Shown one piece after another: positions 17,453 through 26,047 of a stretch of DNA of 64,000 nt. Origin of the DNA: Timonella corticicola (GTDB lineage Bacteria > Actinomycetota > Actinomycetes > Actinomycetales > Cellulomonadaceae); NCBI RefSeq assembly GCF_042683685.1, contig NZ_JBHUOP010000003.1:186001-250000 (forward strand), read 5' to 3'. Every line of letters starts with the position of its first letter. The first letter of the stretch is position 1. Under the pieces are notes generated by a model. The model saw only the letters and a program-made list of their open reading frames with translations, made no database searches and was not told the DNA's origin. The position numbers and the translations under genes are program-made.

Positions 17453-18477
17453 GATTCGCTTTTCCGTTCTTCGGTCGCCTTTGAAGGCACAGCAGAATCC
17501 TGCGCGGCGAGGGCCCGTTCCAGCGCCGCCTGGTTGACTTTTCGATTGCTCAGGGAAATCAGCGTGCCGGAGATGATAAGGACCACAACCACCACACCGG
17601 CGACAATCCAGATGATCGACTCGGTAAGCGGGTTGTTCTGCGTCGTAGCGTCGTTCGACGCGTTTCGTGTTTGATCAGGCTGTTCGGCGTTGCCTTCAAC
17701 GGAACTGGCGCTCGGCTGCGGGCTTGTTCCGGTCTGTTCCACCGGACCGAAGGCCGTTTGCGGGTCGGTGTCGTTGCCCACTGCAATCCGCAGTACGTCT
17801 GTGGATACTGCCTGAGTGCCATCGGTTAGAGTCGCGCTTGCTTCGAAGTTGATGAAGTAGACCCCTGGCGCATCGAAGACCCAGTTGGCGTGGGTGTGGG
17901 TGTTCAGTTCAATCCACACGTCCTGCGGTAGTTGTTCCCGCGTGGTCCACAGTGGCTTCGGTTCGCTGAAGTTTCCGCCCTGAAGGTACACGGTGACGTC
18001 CCCTGGTCCCTCAACATCGAGCATCCGGAGTGTGACGCCGCCGCTCACCGAGGACAGCACACCCGGTTCCTGGGTGTTCCAGCCAGCCCAGATGACCCCA
18101 TTCCTCTCGACTTGCGGGATGACCCACACCTGTTTGCCCGGGGTGATTCCCAGAAAAGAGAAGCTTGGGTTGTCCGGGACTTCCAGGATCGACTGGTCGC
18201 TGACCTTCAAGACCACGTCCTCAAGGTTGCGCCAGTAGCGCGGCTCAGACGTGTCATCGTGAATTTGCAGCCGCCACTCTCCGGTGTTCAGGGTTGGACC
18301 CATGTCGACGTGCCCTGCGTCGAGGACCACCTGACCCGTGCCTTGAGCCTGATTGGGGTCGATCAACTGGTCGAGATCATCATCGGTGGCCGCAGCAGCA
18401 TGCGGCGCCAACAGAAGAAGTATCCCGAGGCTGGCCAGTCCACTGCGGATCAACCGTCTTGTATTGATTGCTTTCAC
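17449..18477 (-). CDS. Membrane-anchored surface protein, single choice-of-anchor M domain
   Basis: This 342-residue protein has a signal peptide (residues 1-30) and one complete TIGR03769-type domain (about 50-235). Visible landmarks are DAGHVDM, FSFLGITPGKQVWVIPQ, GVIWAGWNTQEPG, VEGPGDVTVYLQGG and THTHANWVF. A Ser/Asn/Pro-rich stalk, a transmembrane helix near 285-310 (IIWIVAGVVVVVLIISG) and a charged cytoplasmic tail follow. It is the minimal member of the family and a useful reference for the domain. As operon gene two, between the lipoprotein and ATPase genes, it is most likely a membrane-proximal metal carrier for the importer. Confidence 0.9.
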   Translation of the reverse strand: MKAINTRRLIRSGLASLGILLLLAPHAAAATDDDLDQLIDPNQAQGTGQVVLDAGHVDMGPTLNTGEWRLQIHDDTSEPRYWRNLEDVVLKVSDQSILEVPDNPSFSFLGITPGKQVWVIPQVERNGVIWAGWNTQEPGVLSSVSGGVTLRMLDVEGPGDVTVYLQGGNFSEPKPLWTTREQLPQDVWIELNTHTHANWVFDAPGVYFINFEASATLTDGTQAVSTDVLRIAVGNDTDPQTAFGPVEQTGTSPQPSASSVEGNAEQPDQTRNASNDATTQNNPLTESIIWIVAGVVVVVLIISGTLISLSNRKVNQAALERALAAQDSAVPSKATEERKSES

Positions 18478-20111
18478 TGTTGGTCTCCTTCTGGGGCTGT
18501 GGGGCCTTCGGTGAGGCAGGATGTCAACGACTGCGCATTGAAGCGCATCATGTCGACGTAGGTACGCACCTCAGGGGTGAATGCGTCCCCGTAGATCGGG
18601 CACACGGCGACGCCCTGTTCGCGCGCCACTTCAACGAGGGTCGACGAACGGCTCGCAAGATTGGGTTCGAGGAACACCGCGGGGACCTCAAGGTCGCGGA
18701 TCGTCTGGGTAAGTCGTTTACGCTCCGCGATGGACGGTTCGCTCGCTGGATTCGGTGTCACAAAGCCCGCCACAGTCATCCCGTAGGCGTGCGCGAAGTA
18801 CCCGAACGCATCGTGCGTTGTCACCAGGATTCTTCGCCCCTGTGGGATCGTGTCGATCGTGCGTTGGATCTCGGTGTCCAGGGCTTCAAGCTCAGCGAGA
18901 TAGGTTTTCGTGTTGGCCGTGTATTCCGCGGCATTTTTCGGGTCGACCTCTATGAGGGTGTCCCGAATGATCTCCGCGTAGACCATCGCGTTGCCCACGT
19001 CCTGCCACAGATGCGGATCGATGTCACCGTGCACGTGTTTTCCCAGCACTGCTTGCGGGAGTTGGTAGACCTGCGTCCCGGCTCTGCCAAGGAAGCGGAA
19101 TGTGGGGTCGCTGGGGAGTTGGTGCAGCGCCTTTGTGGGCACTTCGACGACGACCTTGTTGAGGTCTAGGTAGTCGCGGTGACGTTCTTGGGTTCCAGAG
19201 TGCTCATGATCGAGGAGCAGTTGGAACTTCTGTTCGTCGAGATTCACCGTGATGTCCGAATGTCCGGCGTTCAGCACGAATGGGTCGCTGACGTTGGGAG
19301 TGTCATACGGATCTACGCCAACCGCAAAGTGCACTGTTCCCTGCGCCACCGCGCTCCCCTCAGTGTCCTCGTCGTCTAGGTGGAAGTCCGCACGAAGATC
19401 CAACTCGTAATAGCCGGGTTCGGTGAATGCCCAACTCAAGTGGGTGTGTGCATCGGTTGGCAGGGTGGCCACGTCAGTTTCATCGAAGCCGTCAACCGAG
19501 TCAAAGTAATGGGCCACCTCACCGAAGGTTCCGGTCAGATATGCCGCGAGACGGCCTGGTCCGCGTAGGTTTGTCGCGGTGACTGCCACGTGTGAGGCAC
19601 GGGTTCCGCCTCTGTTGGACGCATCACCCTGCACCCGCAACCCAAGCCAGGCAGTGTCCAGGGAGATGTCCTCCACCAGTGGGATGATCTCAGCGGCATA
19701 CTTGACTGCGGCCTCCGCCAACGCGATGTTCGGTACATCGGTTCGCAGGTTGGTATCGAGGCTTTTAATCAGGTTCTGTTCCTCGAGCATGAGGTAGTTC
19801 GAGAACGCGAGATCGGCATAGACGATATTGCGGATATCGCGGAGATTGGGTTCGTAGGAGTGTGGGTCTGCATTCTCGGGAACCAGGGAGATGACGTTGA
19901 CCAGGTCACCGCCAACATTGCGTACCAGGTCGGCGATGATGCCGGTGGTGGTGAGCACCTGAATCGGTGGGTCATCGTGAGTTCCACGGGCGGCGAATTC
20001 AGCGTGGTGGCCAACATGGGTTGGCGCAGCGCACGCCCCCAGTGCGAAAAATGCGGCGAGGGCGAGCGCCGTGCGGCCTGTGCGCCACTTAGTTGTTACA
20101 TACGTACTCAT
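18474..20111 (-). CDS. Anchored-repeat-type ABC transporter zinc-binding lipoprotein (TroA/ZnuA with inserted surface domain)
   Basis: This 545-residue lipoprotein starts at ATG 20111, with a 26-residue signal and lipobox LGAC; an ATG at 20147 is possible but gives an unusually long signal. The TroA/ZnuA N-lobe has TTGIIADLVRNVGGD and NADPHSYEP. The C-lobe has DIDPHLWQDV, TTHDAFGYFA and PIYGDAFTPEV, supplying three His and one acidic metal ligand. Between the lobes, where ZnuA carries its His-rich loop, about 180 residues of TIGR03769-like sequence are inserted. The insert's landmarks are in reversed order: AHTHLSWAF first, then NAGHSDI and FRFLGRAGTQVYQLPQ. It is the first gene of the operon, behind a Zur-like box. 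Confidence 0.9.
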   Translation of the reverse strand: MSTYVTTKWRTGRTALALAAFFALGACAAPTHVGHHAEFAARGTHDDPPIQVLTTTGIIADLVRNVGGDLVNVISLVPENADPHSYEPNLRDIRNIVYADLAFSNYLMLEEQNLIKSLDTNLRTDVPNIALAEAAVKYAAEIIPLVEDISLDTAWLGLRVQGDASNRGGTRASHVAVTATNLRGPGRLAAYLTGTFGEVAHYFDSVDGFDETDVATLPTDAHTHLSWAFTEPGYYELDLRADFHLDDEDTEGSAVAQGTVHFAVGVDPYDTPNVSDPFVLNAGHSDITVNLDEQKFQLLLDHEHSGTQERHRDYLDLNKVVVEVPTKALHQLPSDPTFRFLGRAGTQVYQLPQAVLGKHVHGDIDPHLWQDVGNAMVYAEIIRDTLIEVDPKNAAEYTANTKTYLAELEALDTEIQRTIDTIPQGRRILVTTHDAFGYFAHAYGMTVAGFVTPNPASEPSIAERKRLTQTIRDLEVPAVFLEPNLASRSSTLVEVAREQGVAVCPIYGDAFTPEVRTYVDMMRFNAQSLTSCLTEGPTAPEGDQQ

Positions 20112-20205
20112 ACTTTTCGCGCAGACAGTTCGGAGGAAAACACACATGTGCTTCCACCCTCTTCACAGGTCGGCGGACACCTTGTCTTTCAAGAAGATTC
20201 GTTAT

Positions 20206-20220
20206 TGATAATAGTTACCA
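20206..20220. promoter_or_regulatory. Zur-like operator, copy 3
   Basis: TGATAATAGTTACCA lies about 95 bp upstream of the lipoprotein start. Extended to 20207-20225 it also reads as a degenerate 19-bp Fur-type inverted repeat (GATAAT ... ATTATC). It should control the six-gene zinc operon. Confidence 0.65.
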
Positions 20221-20333
20221 TTATCTTCTAGCATTGGGAAGTGGTAAACATGATCCACGCCACAGGGAGACATTGAAGCCGAGACCCCCGGACTCGACCT
20301 CAAGCGTGCGGGTGCGCGATTCGTCATCGCGGG

Positions 20334-21374
20334 CGGATTGGCGACGAGTTGTCCCATCGAGTTCATCGGCCCACTTCTGTGCACCCCAGCACATACTTTT
20401 CACAGCCGCGACCCCTCCTGGAATCGGGTTGGCTAACCCGCATGATCCCGTCACCCAAAATGCAACGAGCAACCGAAGGAAACAACGGGGTGGTTGCCAG
20501 ATCTACAGATCTGGCAACCACCCCGTTGAGTTACCACACACACGCTAGCGCGCTATGGTCTTAGTCCTCTTCGAAGTCACCGACTTGTTGGAGTAACCCG
20601 ACTTCTTCACAGTGACCTTGACGCTGATCTTCTTACCCACGTCAGCCCTCTTGACCTTGTAACTCGCCTTGGTCGCACCCTTAATGGCCTTACCATTGCT
20701 CTGCCACTGGTAGGAGACCTTCGAAGCCTTCGGCTTAACAGTGACCTTGACCTTAAGAGTCTTACCCACCTTCGCCGTACCAGTGACCTTCGTAGTGACC
20801 TTAGCGAACTTAGCCTTGGCCACCTTGGCCGTAGCCTTCGACGTCACCGACTTCGTCGCATAGCCACTCTTCGACGCAGTTGCCTTTACGGTGAGCTTCT
20901 TACCGGCATCAGCGGCCACCACCTTGTACTTGGACTTCGTCGCGCCCTTGATGGCCTTACCGTTACGCAGCCACTGGTAAGAGACCTTGTCCGCCTTGGG
21001 CGAGAACGTCGCCTTAGCCGTCAGAGTCTTGGCGACCTGAGCCTTACCCGTTACCTTCACAGAAGACTTGGTGAACGCTTTGTTTGCTGCCTTGGCGACC
21101 GAAACCTGCGTGGATGTAGCGGACTTGGCGTTGTATCCCGAAGCCGACGCGGTCACCTTCACGCTGATCTTCTTACCCGCATCACCGGCTGCAACCGTGT
21201 ACGTGGACTTGGTCGCACCAGCAACTGCCTTGCCGTCCACGAGCCACTGGTAGGAGACCTTGTCAGCCTGTGGCGCCGTCGTTGCCTTCGCGGTCAGGGT
21301 CGAACCCACCTTCGTGTCACCAGAGATGGTGACAGTCACGGACGTGAAGTCCTTGACCGGTGCTACTGGCACGG
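20334..21374. repeat. ~1.04-kb direct repeat, copy B
   Basis: This is the partner of 8142-9184. It includes the 3' flank, terminator and C-terminal repeats of the 655-residue surface-protein gene. The last two protein repeats are nearly identical between copies apart from QWLRNG versus QWQSNG, so recent gene conversion is likely. Confidence 0.85.
20487..20524. terminator. Hairpin terminator, second copy
   Basis: The stem is the same 18-bp perfect stem as at 8297-8334. Here it ends the 655-residue surface-protein transcript before it can read into the ABC operon promoter region. Confidence 0.85.
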
Positions 21375-22512
21375 TAACCGTCTTAGCCGCACTGGTCTTG
21401 GTGACCGAGGCAAACCCAGTCTTGGAGGCAGTGACCGTGACGCTGACCTTCTTGCCAGCGTCACCTGCAGCGACTACGTAAGTGTCACCAGTCGCACCGG
21501 AGATTGTCTTACCGTCTACCAACCACTGATAGGAGAACCCATCCGCCGCAGGTGCAGCAGTCGCCTGAGCACTCAACGTCGAACCAACCTTCGCGTCACC
21601 CAAGACAGCTACGTCCACAGACGTGAACACCTGATCCGGGACATGGGCGAACGTCCAAGCAGTGATGGTTTCTGGCGACATGGTGAAACCAAGCGCAGCC
21701 TGCGCCGTGATCGTTGTATTCGCGCTGATGCTGTGGGCGCCGGGGGCAAGAACCTGGCCTGAAGAGGTACGGTACTCCACCCACTGCGCCGCTGGGACAG
21801 TGACGGTGTTGCCCTGCTGGGCAGGGGCGGGCGGAACCAGTTCTGTACGCTCAGCCACAACGAACGTGTAGATAGCAGTTCGTGTTGTACCGGTTTTCCC
21901 GGTGTTGTCCGTGACGTTTGCCTGGACCGTGAACTTGTAGGTACCCGACTTAGTGAACGCCCAGTTGGCGTGGGTGTGAGCCGGATAGGGCTGGGCAATT
22001 GTGTCAGGCAACTTGTACCCGCCGCTCTTGAGCAATGAGGTCACAGCCCCAAAACTTCCCTGGGACCAGAGAAAGACCTCACCCGGTCCGTCAATCTCAC
22101 GAACAACAATGTCTGTGTCCGCGCCTGGAAACACGGATGCGATGGATTGTGTGTCCCATCCGGGCCAGATGAGAGTGTGGTCTTGAGTGAGTGGCAGGTA
22201 ATAGACGTTGCCGCTAAGCCCCGGGACAAAACCATCAGGAATAGACGTGAGCGCACTGTCCTTCACAAACAATTCCACTGTTTCGGGTTCACGAAGCACG
22301 TGCGAGCCGGTGACATCTTCTTTGAGGGTGATCCGAACTGAGTCGTCAGCATCCAGCACCAGGTTGAAGGCGTCGATGTGGCCGTGATCGAGGGTGATCT
22401 GGTCATCCAACACCGTTGGTGCCGGTGCTGCTGTAGCGGTTGTCGCTGTCAACGCTGTGAGCGCAAGCACGGTCGCTAACGCCATACCGCGTCGGCGTAT
22501 GGTCTGGTTCAT
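20545..22512 (-). CDS. Secreted choice-of-anchor M protein with four Lys-rich repeats
   Basis: This 655-residue protein has a signal peptide (1-28), one TIGR03769-type domain (about 35-215, DHGHIDA, WPGWDTQSI and AHTHANWAF) and a short domain at 220-290. Four ~90-residue repeats with YQW(L/Q).(D/N)GK and Lys-rich ends finish the chain. It lacks an LPxTG motif and a terminal membrane helix. Its C-terminal 270 residues match the 1215-residue protein at 8355-12002 closely. It is monocistronic, with its own Zur-like box at 22539. I infer non-covalent wall retention through the basic repeats and zinc capture by the N-terminal domain. Confidence 0.87.
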   Translation of the reverse strand: MNQTIRRRGMALATVLALTALTATTATAAPAPTVLDDQITLDHGHIDAFNLVLDADDSVRITLKEDVTGSHVLREPETVELFVKDSALTSIPDGFVPGLSGNVYYLPLTQDHTLIWPGWDTQSIASVFPGADTDIVVREIDGPGEVFLWSQGSFGAVTSLLKSGGYKLPDTIAQPYPAHTHANWAFTKSGTYKFTVQANVTDNTGKTGTTRTAIYTFVVAERTELVPPAPAQQGNTVTVPAAQWVEYRTSSGQVLAPGAHSISANTTITAQAALGFTMSPETITAWTFAHVPDQVFTSVDVAVLGDAKVGSTLSAQATAAPAADGFSYQWLVDGKTISGATGDTYVVAAGDAGKKVSVTVTASKTGFASVTKTSAAKTVTVPVAPVKDFTSVTVTISGDTKVGSTLTAKATTAPQADKVSYQWLVDGKAVAGATKSTYTVAAGDAGKKISVKVTASASGYNAKSATSTQVSVAKAANKAFTKSSVKVTGKAQVAKTLTAKATFSPKADKVSYQWLRNGKAIKGATKSKYKVVAADAGKKLTVKATASKSGYATKSVTSKATAKVAKAKFAKVTTKVTGTAKVGKTLKVKVTVKPKASKVSYQWQSNGKAIKGATKASYKVKRADVGKKISVKVTVKKSGYSNKSVTSKRTKTIAR

Positions 22513-22538
22513 TGAAGTCCTTCACAGAACATAGTTAT

Positions 22539-22553
22539 TGATAACGATTCTCA
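22539..22553. promoter_or_regulatory. Zur-like operator, copy 4
   Basis: TGATAACGATTCTCA is 26 bp upstream of the start of the 655-residue surface-protein gene. It is one of the closest matches to the window consensus. Confidence 0.75.
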
Positions 22554-22732
22554 TTATTACTCAGTGATCTGGTCTGGTAAATATGACCCGCGACACAAGG
22601 AGATATCTCCCAACTGGCGTAAAGCCGGGGAGCCCTCTGGACCAGCCGCGGTCGCTCCCTTGCGCACCCTGAGGGGGGATTCCGTCCCGCGGCATGGAAT
22701 CGTCTCCGACACCAGGGGCAGTTACACGCAAG

Positions 22733-22770
22733 GTGGAGGCTTGGAGCAGTTCATTGCTCCAAGCCTCCAC
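22733..22770 (-). terminator. Hairpin terminator after the LSDTG surface protein
   Basis: Arms GTGGAGGCTTGGAGCA and its exact complement flank a 6-base loop, directly after the stop codon at 22776. The stem is strong but lacks a long U-tract. Confidence 0.75.
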
Positions 22771-22775
22771 GCTCG

Positions 22776-25700
22776 TCACGAACGCCGGACACCCAGGCGA
22801 GACCCTCGCCCATCCCCACCTGATCCGACATAGACCGCAGCCCCCAGCGCGAGCAGAATCACCGCCATTGCGATCATCGGCAGCAGCGCCCCAACACCAG
22901 TGTCCGACAGCCGTTCCGAATCCGAGCTGCTCGGTGACAGAGCCCTGATCTCAAGGTCGTCCCAGCCGATCAGACGCCCATCAAGGGCCTGAACCACCAG
23001 TTTGTGTGCACCAAGTACCGCAGCCTTGGGGATCGTGACGGACACGGCACCGGCCTCATCCACCGTGACGGTATCCAACAACACGGGTTGCGAATGCAGC
23101 CATACCCGTACCCGCTGTCCTGCGTGACCCTGACCAACCTCAACCGCGATGCGCTGCCCCACGGACGCCGCATCGGGCACCCGAACCCCGCCACGATTCC
23201 CCTCGGTCAACTGGGCATCGGGAACCGGTGAAATGCCGTCCGTAGTGCCACCGCTACCAGGCACCTGGCCTCCGGTTTGAGCGTTGCCTGCCGGATCGTC
23301 GCCAGGCTTATCCGTACCAGGCTGATCGCCACCTGACTGGCCTCCGCCACCAGGAGCATCACCACCCGGTGAACCATCACCAGGCTGCCCGCTGTCCGGC
23401 TTGCCTTCATCAGAGTGATCGCCGCCCGGAACCTCGCCACCGGGCCCACCCTCACCAGGAAGATCATCGTCTGGGTTGTCCGGCTCATCAACCTCCTCGT
23501 TCGGGTTCTCCACCTCGTGTGGCTGCGTCCACGAATCAGGGTCCTGGACGCAGGTCGCATCCAATGCACCCTGTTCGCTGGCCCGCCAGACCTCACCCGC
23601 ACTAACCAGTTCACCGCTCTCGTCCCAGAAGAGATCCTGAGGATCCAGTGGACCGTCCACCGCAAGAGTCAAGACCGCGTCCTCAACAATCGTGGCTCCG
23701 GCAGCGGTTTCGGACTCCCACTGCATGGCAACGCAATATTTACCGGGGCGGCTCGTTTCGATGAGCGGATGGCGTAGCGAGCCACCAGCCCAGACGTTGA
23801 TATCCGTGCGCCCCAGCCCGGTATCGAAGTACTCCTGCAACGGCACATAGCTCGGGGAGGTGCGAATCTCCCCCGGGCCTTTGACATCCGTGATCCGCCA
23901 CGTGACGTCTGCGCGAGTCTCAGCACCATCAAAACTGAGAACACCCGCACTGTAGTAGCCTCGATTGACTCGGGCCGTCGCCCCATGGAGGACCACATCA
24001 TCGACCTGGATCAAACCAAGTTTGCCGCTTGGGTCCCCGACGTTCTGCACGATCGATACGCCGTCGCTCTCGCGCAGCATCAGGCGCGGGTGTTGCCGGT
24101 TCGAGTTCGTGATTCCCTCTAGGACGACCGGTGCCGCCTCATCGTTCTCAATGAAACTCCGGGTTCCCGATTGCGGATACGAGCCGCTGTTCTCACAGCT
24201 CTGCACGGTATTGGGGTTGATGTCATTTCCAACCACAATCGTGAGTTGTCTGTTGTCCGTGAGTTTCTGTCCACTATCGGGAAGACGGGCCTCAACCCCA
24301 AACGCGAGGCAATACGTTCCAGGTGCGGTGAACGTCCAGTTGAAGTGCGTGTGACCCAGTAGACCATAGGGTGTCGAACGCGGTAGACCCTCACGGGTGC
24401 TGAAGAGCAGCCGCGGCTGTTCGGCGCTGTTTCCCTCCCACAGGGCCACCTCGCCTGGGGCTTGTCCACCGCCCAGTCCGGTGACCGCATCGAGCCGGAA
24501 CATCAGCACCCCATCCGAACCCAGGGCTGTTGGTAGGGAGGCGTCCTCCGATGACATTCCGATCCACGGGGAACCGCCTGCAACCGGACTGTTCCACACC
24601 TCTTGCCCAGCGGCTCCGATGAACTCGTACCCGCCAGGTAGTCGGCCCTTCTCATGGTCGCCGATGAACACGATCAGGTCTTCCCATTCGTTGATCTGAG
24701 GCACCAGGTCATCGGCTTTCGCTCGGAGATGGATCGACTGAGCACCACCGGTCGTATCAATTTGAGGCTTGAGGAGATCGGCATGGCCGCTAAACAGCAC
24801 GCGCTGTGAAGTTGTGCCATTGTGCGCCAGACCAAAGTCAAGATTCATCTGACTCGATCCCGGGACGCTGAGATCGCTAGACGTGACTCGCATCGAGGGA
24901 GTGGTGAGCCCGTTTTCCAGATCTGTTCCGAACCTCTGCAGTTCAACGCGATATGTCTCTTGGCCGTCTGTGAGAACTGGCAGCCCCTCGAACAGATAAC
25001 GCCCCGCATCGTCGGTCGTTGCAACCAGGCTCTGTCCGCTACCATCCTGAACTCTGCGTTCTCCCTTCCAGATGAAGACCCGGTAACCGGCGATGCCCGA
25101 TTCATCTGAATCCCTCACCTGGTTTCGGTTCGCGTCGTTCCACACCACCCCACCAAGCGAAACGGTCGTCGGCTCACTCGGCTCCGGTTCCGGTTCTGGC
25201 TCGCCATCACGGGGGTATTCCTCTGGCGCACCTCCACAGGGTGCATCTGCGGCAATGTCATCACCGACCGCATATCGCTGGGTGAGGTCGAGGGTCTGCG
25301 ACTCTGATCCGCCCGCCGGAGTGAACGCTGCCCGATAGGTGACGCAGTAGAGACCTTCAGCGGTGAAACGCTGCGCGAATGGTTCTGTCGTCAGGATCAG
25401 GGGAAAGGTTGTTCCCTGCAGTTCGCCGTTTGCCTGCGTTCCGGTTCCAAATCCTCGAGCGTCAGCCGGAGGCGCATTGAGATCCGAGGCTCTGAAGGCG
25501 GGCACATAGCCGGTGTAGGTGCCACCGACTGGAGCCACCACCTCGACCAGGCTCAGGCTTTTGCCTTCAACCCCTGCCCCTACAAATGGGCCAACACTGA
25601 TCCCATAGCGCCCCTCACTCCTAGGCCGCGTAGTCTCAGCCGTGGGAATCACGTACGCCTGCTGACCACTTGCCCCGAGCCACGAGTGTTCCGAACCTTC

Positions 25701-25970
25701 GGGTAACTCCGCAGCCTGTAGCACGGAGGGGACACGCATGGTGAGCGGTGCGCCTTCAGGCGCATTTTTGACCGTGAAGTCGAATGTGCCGCCCTCGCTC
25801 GGGTTGATATGGAACTGGTAGGTTCCCGAGGAGACTTCCTGAGTCTGAACCCGGGGTGTTTCATCTGCGGCAGCGGGTTCATTCAGGACGATGCTTGAGA
25901 GGCTGAATGCGCCAACGAGCCCGAAGGACAGCACTCGGCGCAAGGAGCCTCGCGATGCTGTGGATTTCAT
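22776..25970 (-). CDS. Sortase-type anchored surface protein (LSDTG) with SdrD B-like and choice-of-anchor M domains
   Basis: This 1064-residue protein starts at ATG 25970. A signal peptide (1-36) precedes a first, motif-poor surface-like domain. A Pro/Glu stretch and a collagen-binding B-type (SdrD B-like) domain follow: VSLGGVVWNDANRNQVRDSD with Ca-binding character. A canonical surface domain (FSGHADL, GHTHFNW), a degenerate third one, a Gly/Pro/Asp-rich spacer near 850-930 and a final Ig-like domain come next. The C-terminus is a sorting signal: LSDTG, hydrophobic helix, then RGSRLGVRRS. It is therefore the only covalently anchored member here; no sortase gene is in the window. It is transcribed with the 205-residue gene upstream. 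Confidence 0.87.
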   Translation of the reverse strand: MKSTASRGSLRRVLSFGLVGAFSLSSIVLNEPAAADETPRVQTQEVSSGTYQFHINPSEGGTFDFTVKNAPEGAPLTMRVPSVLQAAELPEGSEHSWLGASGQQAYVIPTAETTRPRSEGRYGISVGPFVGAGVEGKSLSLVEVVAPVGGTYTGYVPAFRASDLNAPPADARGFGTGTQANGELQGTTFPLILTTEPFAQRFTAEGLYCVTYRAAFTPAGGSESQTLDLTQRYAVGDDIAADAPCGGAPEEYPRDGEPEPEPEPSEPTTVSLGGVVWNDANRNQVRDSDESGIAGYRVFIWKGERRVQDGSGQSLVATTDDAGRYLFEGLPVLTDGQETYRVELQRFGTDLENGLTTPSMRVTSSDLSVPGSSQMNLDFGLAHNGTTSQRVLFSGHADLLKPQIDTTGGAQSIHLRAKADDLVPQINEWEDLIVFIGDHEKGRLPGGYEFIGAAGQEVWNSPVAGGSPWIGMSSEDASLPTALGSDGVLMFRLDAVTGLGGGQAPGEVALWEGNSAEQPRLLFSTREGLPRSTPYGLLGHTHFNWTFTAPGTYCLAFGVEARLPDSGQKLTDNRQLTIVVGNDINPNTVQSCENSGSYPQSGTRSFIENDEAAPVVLEGITNSNRQHPRLMLRESDGVSIVQNVGDPSGKLGLIQVDDVVLHGATARVNRGYYSAGVLSFDGAETRADVTWRITDVKGPGEIRTSPSYVPLQEYFDTGLGRTDINVWAGGSLRHPLIETSRPGKYCVAMQWESETAAGATIVEDAVLTLAVDGPLDPQDLFWDESGELVSAGEVWRASEQGALDATCVQDPDSWTQPHEVENPNEEVDEPDNPDDDLPGEGGPGGEVPGGDHSDEGKPDSGQPGDGSPGGDAPGGGGQSGGDQPGTDKPGDDPAGNAQTGGQVPGSGGTTDGISPVPDAQLTEGNRGGVRVPDAASVGQRIAVEVGQGHAGQRVRVWLHSQPVLLDTVTVDEAGAVSVTIPKAAVLGAHKLVVQALDGRLIGWDDLEIRALSPSSSDSERLSDTGVGALLPMIAMAVILLALGAAVYVGSGGDGRGSRLGVRRS

Positions 25971-26003
25971 GTAATTCCTTCTCTTGCGACTAACGACACG
26001 GTT

Positions 26004-26037
26004 GAGGGTGGGCAACCGAATGCAGTCGCCCACCCTC
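26004..26037 (-). terminator. Intercistronic hairpin (attenuator-like)
   Basis: GAGGGTGGGC pairs perfectly with GCCCACCCTC across a 14-base loop, between the 205-residue gene and the LSDTG gene. No U-run follows. Partial termination or mRNA stabilisation would give more of the small upstream protein than of the large one. Confidence 0.6.
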
Positions 26038-26047
26038 GCGGATTGGT

